From Spirochaetales bacterium (lineage in GTDB: Bacteria > Spirochaetota > Spirochaetia > SZUA-6 > RPPD01): a DNA stretch of 64,000 nt. The notes below the pieces were generated by a model, which saw only the letters and a list, made by a program, of their open reading frames with translations, was not told the DNA's origin and searched no databases. The first letter of the stretch is position 1, and every line of letters begins with the position of its first letter. Positions 25,349 to 34,586 of this stretch are shown here, piece by piece. Where the stretch lies: contig JAFGSW010000088.1 of NCBI GenBank assembly GCA_016934415.1, forward strand, positions 32,805-96,804. The letters run 5' to 3'. The translations under genes were made by a program, and so were the position numbers.

Positions 25349-26722
25349 ATGAAAAAAATCTACGCCGTTTCGCTTAACGCGCTGTTGTGTGCCGGGCTTA
25401 TTTCCTGCACCGGGCTGGTTCCGGCCGCTCCGCGGGCGGATCGCATCAACCAACAGCGTGACAAAACGCTCACCGCCATCGACAGGCCGGATCTTCGGGC
25501 GTCCGAAGAGACGAAAGCGAATGATCTGCCCCTGCCGAAGCCCGGACTGTCGCGGGCCGAGGCCGTGCTCAGGCTCAGGGAGCACGCTCTGCGTTTCCAA
25601 TCCGGACTGCAGGCGTGGCTGCGCGCAGCCATGTCCGCCGGAAAGAAAACCAACCCGATCGACGCGAAAAAGAACTCGCGCGCATCCGTGGAAAAATCCC
25701 AGGCCAAGCCTCCGGTGAACCGGAAACGGCCTCCGGCGGTCGACCTGAAGACCAATCCGCCCGTGCGCCCGGTCTCGAGCGACGACTCGACCGCCTCATC
25801 GCGGGGGACCGCGGACCCCAAGGGGACGCGCACGATTTACGCCCGACTGGGCGACGACGTCGAGTTTTCCTTCAATGAAAAAGGCTGGCTGCTCCTCGAA
25901 AAACCGTCCGAGGGATCGGGACTCAAGTATGTTTCGCGTCACATCGAGGAGGGGAGGACGCTCTTCAAATTCCGGGGGCAAAAAATCGGGGATTACCTGC
26001 TCCCGTTCCAATACCAGGACCAGGTCAAGGGGACGATCGCCCGCCAAACGGTCAACATCAAGGTGGTCTCGCAGAAGGAGTTCGACGCGGCCATGGGCGG
26101 CCGGGAAAGCGAAGCCGACAAGGCGGACAAGGCGAAGCGGCGGGCCGCCGCCGCCCGTCTCCTCGAGCTCGGCGATTCCAAGGACGCGCTCCGCGAATAC
26201 TTGTCCTCGTACAGCGAGGGCGATCCCGACCTCAACCAGCTCATCGCCGCCCTGGCCCTGCGCGAGAAGGACTACCCGAATGCGATTCTTTTCTGGAAAA
26301 AGAATCTGGACGCAGAGGCCAAACTGCGTGACCAGGCCGTTCTCGGCCTCGTCCGCGCCTACCTGGCGGTGAACGATCGGAACGCGTTGGCCGGCCTGGT
26401 GCGTCCACTCCTCGCCGTGCGAGTCAGGCCCATCGAGGAGGAGCTCGGTCTCCTCATCGGCTATTTCAGCGCCCTTCGGATGGACGCCCTGGGATACGAT
26501 CTATTATGCGAATACTTGAAGCGGTTCCCGACGGGCGGCCGGATCGACCATGTTCTCTTTCTTCTCGGCCAGCTTTATGAGTTCTGCACCCCCCTTCTCG
26601 ATTTCAAGAAATCTCGCGAATGCTACGCGGAGGTGGTGACAAATTTCCCTGAGAGCCGCTACTTCGCGCCGTCCCGGGAGCGGGTTCAATTTCTCGATCG
26701 GCATTACTTCCGTGTGGAATAG
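25349..26722 (+). CDS. TPR-containing lipoprotein
   Basis: A 457-residue exported lipoprotein with lipobox GLISC (Cys20), a long low-complexity basic/proline linker (about 80-160), a compact beta domain (about 155-235, including YARLGDDVEFSFNEKGWLLL) and TPR-like helices to the end (FLLGQLYEFCTPLLDFKKSRECY). It probably attaches to the periplasmic face of a membrane and binds another envelope protein. Last gene of the smc transcript by spacing; the coupling of smc to two envelope genes is unusual, but the reason is unknown. GGGAGG lies just before the ATG. Confidence 0.72.
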   Translation: MKKIYAVSLNALLCAGLISCTGLVPAAPRADRINQQRDKTLTAIDRPDLRASEETKANDLPLPKPGLSRAEAVLRLREHALRFQSGLQAWLRAAMSAGKKTNPIDAKKNSRASVEKSQAKPPVNRKRPPAVDLKTNPPVRPVSSDDSTASSRGTADPKGTRTIYARLGDDVEFSFNEKGWLLLEKPSEGSGLKYVSRHIEEGRTLFKFRGQKIGDYLLPFQYQDQVKGTIARQTVNIKVVSQKEFDAAMGGRESEADKADKAKRRAAAARLLELGDSKDALREYLSSYSEGDPDLNQLIAALALREKDYPNAILFWKKNLDAEAKLRDQAVLGLVRAYLAVNDRNALAGLVRPLLAVRVRPIEEELGLLIGYFSALRMDALGYDLLCEYLKRFPTGGRIDHVLFLLGQLYEFCTPLLDFKKSRECYAEVVTNFPESRYFAPSRERVQFLDRHYFRVE

Positions 26723-26760
26723 CGACGCGTGAGGTCGTAAGGCATGCGTCGAAGAGAGAA

Positions 26761-27066
26761 CTACGGATAGGACGCGGATGAAGACGGATGAAGGAAGAAG
26801 GGAGGGGAATCAAACGATGAGAGAGAGGTTTCATAGATAATTTAGGTAGAAAAAGAGAAATGTCGTGGATGAAAAGGCAAATTGAAAAACAGTATTATAT
26901 AATAATATGCGAAAATTATAATATTATTTCGATTCGCCAAAATACATATTGAAGTTGTTTACGTGCAAAAAATTATTTCCGCTAAAGTCTTCATTGCTAT
27001 TCGTTTTCCTCATTATTTCATCTTTTTGTTTTTTTAATCTGCGTCCTATCCGCGTAATCCGTAGTT
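26761..27066. repeat. Inverted degenerate-repeat element A
   Basis: Left arm (26761-26791) in the purine-rich sense and right arm (27038-27066) in the opposite sense share units of the form ATCCGYGTNNT (CTACGGATAG versus its complement CTATCCG..CCGTAG). Arms are 25-30 bases and imperfect. About 245 bases of A+T-rich DNA lie between. See the findings for the family. Confidence 0.75.
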
Positions 27067-27093
27067 TTTCTTTTCTACACGCGATTGAAGGCC

Positions 27094-27132
27094 AAAAAAA
27101 ACGGTATGCCTGGACGTCGTAAGAGCATACCG
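27094..27132 (-). terminator. Rho-independent terminator of the Maf gene
   Basis: Perfect eight-base arms CGGTATGC (27102-27109) and GCATACCG (27125-27132), followed on the minus strand by eight T. It lies about 135 bases after the Maf stop, so a long 3' tail is transcribed. Confidence 0.85.
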
Positions 27133-27265
27133 CTTGAACGAGGAACATGAATCATGCCCCTCATTATTTTGGTCGGCAGGCTGGAAAAATTCTTTAGAAA
27201 AAAAATAAAAAACGATCGAGAGAAAAGGTTGTGAGGCGGGAGTTGCTCGCGAAATGCACAATTCA

Positions 27266-29101
27266 TCAGCTCGCGGCGCGCTGGAGAAATGACAGCGCCT
27301 TTTTCAGCTCCGCGATGTGAAAGACGCTCGACCCTTCAAGCTCCCGGTACAACTCGAGCGAATAATCGAGCCACTCCTCGGGCTTGCGTTCGCCGGCGCT
27401 CGTCCGGTTAATCTCCTGGATGAGCGGACCGGCGAGAAAGCCGGCGATGTCCTTGGCGGCCAGATCCCGGATCGCGCGATCGATCTCGTCCAGTTTTTTG
27501 AGTTGGGTTGAGACGGAAACACGCCGGCTGAGGCGTTTCTTCGCTTGCGTCGCCGCCTCGACTCCCGCCCGGGCTGCGGCGGCCGTGCTCTCCAGATCGA
27601 CGGCGATCCGGGCGAGCCCCGTGCGCAGCGATTCGATTTTTTCCGCGGCGTCGGGAGGAGGGGCGAGGAGCGAACGCATCGACCCCATTTTTCCGTCGAC
27701 GGACGGGCGGACGTCGGGGAGGGCGAGGGCGTTCGCGATTCCGGCGGACGGCATGCCTTCGATGCCGACGCCGCCGGGAGAGAGGTTGAAGGTGGCCGTC
27801 TCGGGGTGAAGGCTCATCTGGGTTTCGAACCAGAATTTATAAACAGTCATGCGGTGGTCGGTGAGCACGAGGCCGCCCGCGTTGTCACGGACGGGGAAGG
27901 GCGCGGCCTCGCGCAGGTAAGAATAGGCGCGGCGCTCCTGCGGATCCAGGCGCGAGCTCGTCGCGTGGAACGCCTCCTCGAAGTGCGCGCCGCGAAAATG
28001 CGTCCGCCATCCGGGGAACCCCAGGTCCAGGCCGGCCATGAAAATCGGCGCGCAGCCCAGAGAGCGGGCGCAGTCCCAGGCCGTGGTGGCCACCGACCCG
28101 CCCGCGCCGAGCCTGCCCTTTTCCCCGACGATCGCCTCGAGGGCTCGGCCCAGGGGGAAAATTGAGCTTCCGAAAAACGCGCGCTCACCGAGGATGCGGA
28201 AGATACGGGGGTGTGTGGAGGATTCCGAGACGACGAGGGTCCCGGTTTCCCGCACGGGATCGAGGTGCCGGGTGTTCAAGTACTGCGGGTCGCAGACGAC
28301 CGTAAAATCAGGATCGACGCCGGAGCGTTTGATCGCGGCAAGCGTGGTGTCGACCGCGATGACGACCGCCTTCCGGGAGAGCTCCGGCAGGCGGGGCAGA
28401 ATGTCGTCGAGGGACGGGCCGCCGGCGCAGACTATGGCGGGCAGACCCGAGAAGACGCCTTCGGCCGATCGTATCCCGGGCGCGAGGCAGAGACGCCGCA
28501 CGTTGCGCGCCAGGTTCCTGACCCAGAGCCGCCCGAAGCGCTTGAGCGTGTTCCGGTTCACGTCCCGCTGCCTGAGGAAGGACTGGATGAGGGCGTCGGT
28601 ACGCTCGTAGTAGGCGCGGTCCTTGTCGTAGAGGGAGCGGAGCCTCACGACCTGGACTTTCGACAGGTCGAGGGAGTCGAGGAAACGGATGACGGGCGCC
28701 GTTTCGGCCGCGAGGAAAAACACCGATCGCCGGTGTTCGAACACCGGTGCGAGGTCGCGGGCGGAAAGGGCCTTGAGGAAGCAGCCGATGTCCGGCTCGA
28801 TGACGAGGCAGGGCGCCTCGGGATGGGAGCGGATGAATTCTTCCGGCAGGTAGCCGAGGCCGAATCCGTAGAACACGCCGACGGTCGCCGCCGGGTCGAC
28901 TTCGCGTTCAATGAGCGAGCGGGCCTCCTTCACGGGGTCGCGGCGCGAGTGGACCGAAATGCCGCGGTAGAGGGCGGAGGGCGGCCCGGAGGGCGTGGGA
29001 ACGATTTCGAGGTCATCGCTTGCCCGGAAGCGCTCCAGCGCCTCCTTGAGCTCCGGGATTTTCGAGTTGAGGATTTTCATGTTGGCCGCGAAATAGTCCA
29101 T
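27266..29101 (-). CDS. Maf/DUF115-family motility accessory factor, probable flagellin glycosyltransferase
   Basis: A 611-residue cytoplasmic protein of the Maf family, in which a central DUF115 (MptE-like) domain is used to attach nonulosonic acids to flagellin. The DUF115 core starts near residue 220 with the nucleotide-sugar loop PAIVCAGGPSLDD, continues with VIAVDTTLAAIKRSGVDPDF and VVCDPQYLNTRH, and has the GAGGSVATTAWD segment. The C-terminal ~120 residues are helical. It suggests that the FlaB core flagellins (not in this window) are glycosylated. The start at 29101 is the best ATG but lacks a good ribosome site; 29080 is possible. Confidence 0.85.
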   Translation of the reverse strand: MDYFAANMKILNSKIPELKEALERFRASDDLEIVPTPSGPPSALYRGISVHSRRDPVKEARSLIEREVDPAATVGVFYGFGLGYLPEEFIRSHPEAPCLVIEPDIGCFLKALSARDLAPVFEHRRSVFFLAAETAPVIRFLDSLDLSKVQVVRLRSLYDKDRAYYERTDALIQSFLRQRDVNRNTLKRFGRLWVRNLARNVRRLCLAPGIRSAEGVFSGLPAIVCAGGPSLDDILPRLPELSRKAVVIAVDTTLAAIKRSGVDPDFTVVCDPQYLNTRHLDPVRETGTLVVSESSTHPRIFRILGERAFFGSSIFPLGRALEAIVGEKGRLGAGGSVATTAWDCARSLGCAPIFMAGLDLGFPGWRTHFRGAHFEEAFHATSSRLDPQERRAYSYLREAAPFPVRDNAGGLVLTDHRMTVYKFWFETQMSLHPETATFNLSPGGVGIEGMPSAGIANALALPDVRPSVDGKMGSMRSLLAPPPDAAEKIESLRTGLARIAVDLESTAAAARAGVEAATQAKKRLSRRVSVSTQLKKLDEIDRAIRDLAAKDIAGFLAGPLIQEINRTSAGERKPEEWLDYSLELYRELEGSSVFHIAELKKALSFLQRAAS

Positions 29102-29157
29102 GGCTATGTGGAATTGACTCCTTCCTGAATCACTCCCTCGCTCTGACTTGATCGGGA

Positions 29158-29290
29158 AGGACACGGAGCACACAGAGAGAAGAGGAGTACACGGAGGAAG
29201 AAGAGAAAAGGACTTTATTATATTTTTTATTCAACTTTTTTTCTCCCCTCTGTGTTCTCCGTTTTCTCCGTGACCTCCGTGTCCTTTCAA
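29158..29290. repeat. Inverted degenerate-repeat element B
   Basis: The right arm (29249-29286) is a clean 9-base periodic array of CTCYGTKNN units: CTCTGTGTT, CTCCGTTTT, CTCCGTGAC, CTCCGTGTC. The left arm (29158-29205) carries the opposite-strand version (GGACACGGAG, CACAGAG, ACACGGAGG). An A+T-rich core of about 45 bases separates them. It overlaps the 5' region of the Maf gene and follows ftsI. Confidence 0.8.
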
Positions 29291-29308
29291 ATCTAAGCCG
29301 ATTGGGGG

Positions 29309-31180
29309 TTATTCCAGGGTGAGGACGATTTTCATCCCTTTTTCGATCTTGGTACCGGGCGGTGGATCCTGACGCACGACGTACCCCTGACCATTGATGG
29401 TGACGTCCAGTCCCGCTTTGCCAAGCACGTGGAGTGAGCGCTTGGGGAGACCGGTCAAGTCTGGCAGCTTCTCCCCAAGGACTATCACCGGGGGTTTGGG
29501 GATCCGGATGCGGGCGGACTCGGTGTAGATCGCCTCACCGGCCCTCGGGATGTCGAGGTAACGGATTATCTCCTCGCCGGCCTCTTTAAAAAGGGGCGCC
29601 GCCACCCGGCTGCCCCAGTATGTGCCCTGCCGGGGGTTTTGGACGACGACGTAAAGAATGATCTCCGGTTTTTCCGCCGGGAACAGCCCGATGATCGAGG
29701 CGACATAGTCCTTCTCCGAGTAGCGTCCCGTCGCGGGATCGATCACCTGGGCGGTGCCGGTCTTGGCCGCGACCGTCACGCCTTCGATGTTCGCCTCGCG
29801 GGCCGAGCCGCCCGGCCCGACCGCCGTCACCATCATGTCGAGCATCGCCCGCGCCGTCTCAGGCGAAAGAACGCGGCGCACGGTCTCCCTCGGATAGCTC
29901 TTGAGAACGGTTCGACCGTCCGGGGAGAGGACTCGAAGGACGACGTGCGGCCGGAGAAGGACGCCGTCGTTGGCGAATACCGTGGCGGCGGTCACCATCT
30001 GAACCGCTGAGACGGAGATTTCCTGGCCGAAGGCGATGGTCGGCTTGGAACGGGCCGACCATCGGTCGGGCGTCGCGAACACCCCGTTCGATTCGCCGGA
30101 AAAATCGATTCCGGTCTTTTGCCCGAAGCCGAACAACCTCAGCCGGTTGTCGAACGCCCGGGCCCGGATTCGATCCGAGGCGTACGCCGCTCCGGCGTTG
30201 CACGAGTGTTGAATGATCCTCTGCGCGTTGACGTCCCCATGCGCGCTCAAGCATTTGATTTTAATCTCCTCGCCCGAGGGCAGGATTTTCTCATAGTAGC
30301 CGCTGCAATGAAATAAATCGTCCGCGGTCATGGCGCCCGCCTCGAGCATGGAGGAGAGGCTGAAGATCTTCATGGTCGAGCCAGGCTCGTAGGCCATGAG
30401 CGCCGGGCGGTTCATGCGGTCGCTCGCCGAATACGTGGCGTATTCATTGGGGTCGAAGCGGGGGATGGAGGTATAGGCGAGGACCTCCCCGGTCCGGGCT
30501 CCCATGGCGAGGATCATGACCGACGAAGCTTCGGTGTCCTTGTAGGCCTCGAGGGCGAGCCGGTCCATAAAATACTGAAGCTTGATGTCGAGGGTGAGGA
30601 CGACCTGATTGCCGTAGACGGTGCCGCCCGCGGACGGGATTTTAGGAGACAGGTCGTCGTCGAAGGTGTATTCGATTCCGGCCAAGCCGACGTTGTCGAC
30701 ATTGACGTGCCCGACCACATGGCAGCCGAGCTCCCGCTTGGGGTAGATCCGCCCCGGTTTGGGTTTGAGATAGATGCCCTTCAGTTTATCGTCCTTCTTA
30801 AGGGCATTGATTTTGTCCGAATCGGCGGGCGTGATCTGGTGCTTGAGGACGATCGATTTGCTCGTACTCTGTAATTTGAGAAGCAGGTCGGCGCGGCCGA
30901 CCTGGAGGATGGGCGCGAGGAGGGATGCCGTTTCGGACGGCTCCTCGACGTGCGGCATCCAGGCTTCCACCGAGTAGAGCTCGGGTTGGAGCGCGAGCTC
31001 CTCGCCATTGCGGTCGAAGATGGGCCCGCGCTCGACCGCGGGCCGGGGCTTGACGTCCTCGCCGGCGTCCGACGGAGACACGACCATGATGACGAACAGG
31101 TAGACGACGAGGACGAGGGCGATGACACCGAGCCCTCCCATGAAGGCGAAGAGCCGGAACCTGGCCCGTTTGTCCCTCAC
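29309..31180 (-). CDS. ftsI: Peptidoglycan transpeptidase FtsI/PBP2x type with C-terminal PASTA domain
   Basis: A 623-residue class B penicillin-binding protein. One transmembrane helix (about 12-33) anchors it; a dimerisation/pedestal domain follows, then the transpeptidase domain with nucleophile Ser268 (EPGSTMKIF), SCN (326-328) and KTG (473-475). Residues ~555-623 form a PASTA domain (PKRSLHVLGKAGLDVTINGQ). It crosslinks septal peptidoglycan. PASTA on FtsI is common in Gram-positive and some spirochaete proteins. The start is GTG overlapping the lepB stop as GTGA, so both are coupled. Confidence 0.93.
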   Translation of the reverse strand: MRDKRARFRLFAFMGGLGVIALVLVVYLFVIMVVSPSDAGEDVKPRPAVERGPIFDRNGEELALQPELYSVEAWMPHVEEPSETASLLAPILQVGRADLLLKLQSTSKSIVLKHQITPADSDKINALKKDDKLKGIYLKPKPGRIYPKRELGCHVVGHVNVDNVGLAGIEYTFDDDLSPKIPSAGGTVYGNQVVLTLDIKLQYFMDRLALEAYKDTEASSVMILAMGARTGEVLAYTSIPRFDPNEYATYSASDRMNRPALMAYEPGSTMKIFSLSSMLEAGAMTADDLFHCSGYYEKILPSGEEIKIKCLSAHGDVNAQRIIQHSCNAGAAYASDRIRARAFDNRLRLFGFGQKTGIDFSGESNGVFATPDRWSARSKPTIAFGQEISVSAVQMVTAATVFANDGVLLRPHVVLRVLSPDGRTVLKSYPRETVRRVLSPETARAMLDMMVTAVGPGGSAREANIEGVTVAAKTGTAQVIDPATGRYSEKDYVASIIGLFPAEKPEIILYVVVQNPRQGTYWGSRVAAPLFKEAGEEIIRYLDIPRAGEAIYTESARIRIPKPPVIVLGEKLPDLTGLPKRSLHVLGKAGLDVTINGQGYVVRQDPPPGTKIEKGMKIVLTLE

Positions 31181-31734
31181 GGTGAGACCTCCGGACGGCC
31201 CGTCGGCTCGGTTCCGGGCAGGGAGCGCGGCGGCGGCGGGAAGAGTACGGCGCCCAGGAGGCGGTCTGTCGCGACCGGCCCGTACGTGCGCGAATCGGCC
31301 GAATGATCCGGGTTGTCGCCGACGAGAAAAACGGTGCCCGGCGGCACGGTGAGCGACTCGCCGATCGCGGCTTCCTGGTAATATTTGAGGGGAATGCGGC
31401 GTCCGCCGAACTCAAGCTCGTGCCCGACCACGCGCAAGGCGTCGCCCGCCACCGCCAGGCAACGCTTGACGGCAAGCCTACCGTCCTCGGGGTTCCTGAA
31501 CACGACAACGTCGGCGCGGGCCGGACCTCCCCAGCGAACAAGAAAAGCGCCGTGAAAAGGTTCGGACAGGCCGAAAGCCAGTTTATTGATGAAAATGGGG
31601 GTCCCCTCCTTGAACGTCGGCTCCATCGACCGACCGCGTACGACAATCATATCAAGGAAAAACAATTTTGTCATGATGAGGAAAAAGGCAAGGGCGGCGA
31701 TGAGGGCGATGAGCGATCGCGTGGTCCTGTTCAT
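31177..31734 (-). CDS. lepB: Signal peptidase I
   Basis: A 185-residue membrane peptidase that removes signal peptides of exported proteins. After one transmembrane helix (about 7-28), the catalytic Ser36 lies in RGRSMEPT and the general-base Lys90 in AVKRCLAVAGD; box E is present as GDNPDHSADSRTYGPV. Length is at the short end for Gram-negative LepB (no second transmembrane helix). It shares an operon with ftsI, an arrangement not required by function. Divergent to the M23 peptidase gene. Confidence 0.95.
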   Translation of the reverse strand: MNRTTRSLIALIAALAFFLIMTKLFFLDMIVVRGRSMEPTFKEGTPIFINKLAFGLSEPFHGAFLVRWGGPARADVVVFRNPEDGRLAVKRCLAVAGDALRVVGHELEFGGRRIPLKYYQEAAIGESLTVPPGTVFLVGDNPDHSADSRTYGPVATDRLLGAVLFPPPPRSLPGTEPTGRPEVSP

Positions 31735-31884
31735 GAAACGTACATTAATAGTAATACGCCCGCATTATTATGTCGATATCACAAGTGAGAGCGGCGTCCG
31801 GCGCCGGAGGGACGATGCGGACCCCGGTTGAGGGAAACGGGCCGTTCTCTCGATTTTACCGGCACACGCGTGCCGGCCGTACGG

Positions 31885-33021
31885 ATGCGGGAAAAGGAGA
31901 AGCGTATTTCGCGCGTTATGATCAACGCCACGCTGAAACAGACCGTCGCCAGACGTCCGAATCAGAAGCCCGCCGCCCGCTTCAAGCTGCTCGTGGACGG
32001 GCGCGTCAGGGGAGTGTGGGAAAAGAGGGCGGCCGTTCCCAGGCTCGTCACGCATCGTCCAGTCGGTACAAAGACGAAGAGTCGCTTTCACCGGCTCCGC
32101 GCGCTTCACCCGGTGTTCATCGCCGCGGCCGCGGCCTGCCTCCTTGCCGTGCTCGTTTTATCGTACTTTCTCTTCAGGCCCGTTCCCGTCGGCCCGCTCG
32201 AGCTGCCGGCCGCCCGGCACGTGCTCATGGAAGGGTTGGGCGGCGCGGAAGCGGATGACGACTCGACCCCGGACGATGCGGGTCCGCTCGTTCTCAAAAA
32301 ACTTATACTATCCGACTATCGCGTCAAGCGCGGCGATTCTCTTCCCGCCATCGCCAAAAAGATGAACGTCAGCGTGGACACCCTCATCAGCTTCAATGCC
32401 ATCACCGACGCCCGGCGTGTAACCCCGGGCACGAAGCTTTCCGTCCCCAATCATTCCGGCCTGCGCTACCGGGTGAGGCGGGGCGATGCGCTCTCTCTCT
32501 TGAGCCGGAGGTTCGGCGTCAGCCTCGACGACCTGCTCGACTGGAACAATCTCAAGCGCTCGGTCATTACGGTGGGGCAGACTCTTTTCATTCCGGACGG
32601 ACGGCTGGGGGCCGCCGCCGTCAGCAAAGTGCTCGGAACGCTTTTCGCCTGGCCCGCCAAGGGCAGGATCAGTTCGTATTTCGGTCAGCGGGTGAGTCCC
32701 ATCACCGGGAGAAAATCGCACCACAATGGACTCGATATCGCCAACGACCCTATGACCTCGGTAAAAGCCGCCGCGGACGGACGGGTCGCGCGGGTGGATT
32801 ACAACCCCACCTACGGCAACTATATCATCTTGGTTCACGGCAATGGCTTTCAAACGCTGTACGGCCACCTGAAGAAGATCTACGTCAAGCGGGGGCGGGA
32901 GGTCGCCCAGGGCACGAAGATTGCGGCCATGGGAAGCACCGGTTCGAGCACCGGCCCGCATCTCCATTTTTCGATATTCAAGAACGGCCGGGACGTCGAC
33001 CCGCTCAAGTACCTGCACTGA
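31885..33021 (+). CDS. LysM/M23 peptidoglycan endopeptidase
   Basis: A murein hydrolase or division/shape factor of the LytM group. From the ATG at 31885 (378 residues): a cytoplasmic basic N-terminus, a membrane helix (about 75-97, VFIAAAAACLLAVLVLSYFLF), two LysM domains (DYRVKRGDSLPAIAKKMNVS and YRVRRGDALSLLSRRFGVS) that bind glycan, and a C-terminal M23 domain. The zinc ligands are intact: HHNGLD (His, Asp) and PHLHF (His). It should be an active endopeptidase. Start is uncertain (31885 or 31918), and an in-frame ATT with ideal AAAAGGAG spacing lies between them. Confidence 0.88.
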   Translation: MREKEKRISRVMINATLKQTVARRPNQKPAARFKLLVDGRVRGVWEKRAAVPRLVTHRPVGTKTKSRFHRLRALHPVFIAAAAACLLAVLVLSYFLFRPVPVGPLELPAARHVLMEGLGGAEADDDSTPDDAGPLVLKKLILSDYRVKRGDSLPAIAKKMNVSVDTLISFNAITDARRVTPGTKLSVPNHSGLRYRVRRGDALSLLSRRFGVSLDDLLDWNNLKRSVITVGQTLFIPDGRLGAAAVSKVLGTLFAWPAKGRISSYFGQRVSPITGRKSHHNGLDIANDPMTSVKAAADGRVARVDYNPTYGNYIILVHGNGFQTLYGHLKKIYVKRGREVAQGTKIAAMGSTGSSTGPHLHFSIFKNGRDVDPLKYLH

Positions 33022-33048
33022 CGATACCGGGCGGTCACTGGGTTTTTA

Positions 33049-33077
33049 TTGTAAAAAGTTGCGGCCTGATATATACT
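33049..33077 (+). promoter_or_regulatory. Sigma-70 promoter upstream of the membrane protein at 33252
   Basis: TTGTAA (33049-33054) and TATACT (33072-33077) with a 17-base spacer. The predicted leader is about 165 bases and G+C-rich, with no gene in it that I can support. Confidence 0.55.
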
Positions 33078-33251
33078 TTGGGGCGCCCTCATGGATGAGG
33101 GACCTCGCGGCAGAAGATGCGGCTGCGAAGCGGGAACGGCAAAAAGCGGAGGGGGACGATCCGGGAAGCGCGTGCGTTTCCGGACCAAAGCGGGATCGCC
33201 GCCGGCACGGCCGGGACGGCCCGCCATTTCATCGTCGGCAAGGAAGAGTCT

Positions 33252-34304
33252 ATGAAGAGACTGGTCATCGTCCTCGTTATTCTGTTCGCCATTTTCACCG
33301 TCATCCGCGCCTCGGCCGCGCCTGTCTCCCTTTCGCAGTTCGCGAACGATCGGAACAACATCGGCGTCGGCTTGGGGCTCCTGGAACTGGTTGATAAAAA
33401 TAAACAGGCGTACGACGTGTTCCCGCTTCACGTGTACATCAGGAGCGGTGACCGGAGCGTGTTTCTTCTGTTCAACCTTCTCACCATCGTCTTTCAATCG
33501 GGAGTCAATTACAGCAAGCCCATCTCCGTCACCGCCGTCTACTCGGGGGACATCGTGAGCGTCGGCGGACAGGTGTTCGTCTCGGGCCGGGTGAACGGCG
33601 ACATCTGGGCGTTCAACGCCGACGTGGTCTTGAGCCCCGGCGCGACCGTCACGGGAAACGTCATCACCCTTGGAGGACGGGTCGTTTCATCGTCGTCGGT
33701 GAGCATCGCGGGCACGAAGCTCGTGGCGTCCAACCTGCAATTCCCTTTGATGGGAATCGTCATCTCGCCGCAAACGGGGGACGTGCTGCAGATTTTCGGA
33801 TTCGAGCTCTTTTCCATCCTGTTCTTCGTCATCATCCTCTTCCTGTATTCGATGTTCGGGAAAAACCATCTCGCCTCCCTGGCCGGAGCGGTCACCGCCG
33901 ACTGGAAGGGGTCGCTCCTCTTCACCCTCCTCGTCCTCATCGGCATCCCCCTGATTATCATTCTCCTCATCGCCTCGAAGGCCGGGCTGTTCATCGTGCC
34001 GTTCTTCCTCATCTTCCTCCTCGCCTCGGGCTACGCCGGCTACACGGCCGTCTCGGTGCGTGTCGGGCGGATCATTATTCGCGGCGAAGGCGGAAGCCCC
34101 GCGCAGCTCTTTTTCGCGGGGTGCGTCGGCTTCGTTCTGATCCACGGCTTGACGATCATCGGACTGCTTCTGTCGCTCTTTACGCTCAACTTTTTCAAGG
34201 TCCTGGCGACGATATTCCTGACGCTCGGAGCGATCGTGAGTTACGTCTCTTTCGTGTACGGGCTGGGGATCACCCTGTCGAGGCTTAAAACCGCCACCGC
34301 CTGA
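33252..34304 (+). CDS. Bactofilin-like/four-helix membrane protein, unknown function
   Basis: A 350-residue envelope protein. A signal peptide (1-23, ending ASA) precedes a beta-rich part whose periodic strands (SVTAVYSGDIVSVGGQVFVS, GRVNGDIWAFNADVVLSPGA) resemble the right-handed helix of bactofilins and polymer-forming proteins. The C-terminal ~165 residues have four to five membrane helices. Such beta-helix plus membrane proteins occur in spirochaetes; roles in scaffolding are suspected, not shown. GGAAGAG precedes the ATG. Confidence 0.65.
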   Translation: MKRLVIVLVILFAIFTVIRASAAPVSLSQFANDRNNIGVGLGLLELVDKNKQAYDVFPLHVYIRSGDRSVFLLFNLLTIVFQSGVNYSKPISVTAVYSGDIVSVGGQVFVSGRVNGDIWAFNADVVLSPGATVTGNVITLGGRVVSSSSVSIAGTKLVASNLQFPLMGIVISPQTGDVLQIFGFELFSILFFVIILFLYSMFGKNHLASLAGAVTADWKGSLLFTLLVLIGIPLIIILLIASKAGLFIVPFFLIFLLASGYAGYTAVSVRVGRIIIRGEGGSPAQLFFAGCVGFVLIHGLTIIGLLLSLFTLNFFKVLATIFLTLGAIVSYVSFVYGLGITLSRLKTATA

Positions 34305-34361
34305 GTTCCTGAGCCGCTTCGAGTCTATGAACTCCTATCTTCTCATCAAACGAAAAGAAGA

Positions 34362-34498
34362 AAAATAAGGAAACCAGGAATCCAGGAAAACAGGAGAAGA
34401 TATAGAAAATGCTCTAAAATAGTTACTATCAATATTTTTCCATCGGACTTTACTGTTTTCCCATTTTTTCTTTCCTGGTTTCCTGGCTTCCTTATTGA
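34362..34498. repeat. Inverted degenerate-repeat element C
   Basis: Left arm (34362-34395) AATAAGGAAACCAGGAATCC and right arm (34470-34498) with the complementary series TTCCTGGT, TTCCTGGC, TTCCTTATT: an 8-base unit TTCCTGGY. Arms match at about 25 of 30 positions. The core (34396-34469) is A+T-rich. It lies between two convergent genes. Confidence 0.78.
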
Positions 34499-34586
34499 TT
34501 TTTATTATTTCTTGCGAAGAAGCGTCTATATTCAGGCTTGAAGTGATAATAAGGCAATGAGGGAAATTCGTGTGCCGGCCGGCGTC

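Larger units (their letters stand above)
26723..27265. other. Long A+T-rich intergenic region
   Basis: No gene of convincing codon use is present in these 543 bases between convergent genes. The first part holds a long inverted-repeat element (26761-27066) with a strongly A+T-rich core; the second part holds the terminator of the Maf gene. Small reading frames here lack ribosome sites and have skewed composition, so I do not call them. Confidence 0.6.

Noticed and set aside
26924-27148. Small frame inside the region of element A
   Set aside because: A+T-rich, no ribosome site, composition unlike neighbours and it runs through a repeat arm and a terminator.
26723-27265. Housekeeping RNAs (SRP RNA, tmRNA, RNase P) in the long intergenic regions, also at 21702-22074 and 45161-45679
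   Set aside because: None of their conserved core motifs could be found by eye.
29158-29290. CRISPR-like array
   Set aside because: Units are 8-11 bases, degenerate and adjacent, with no spacers and no cas genes in the window.
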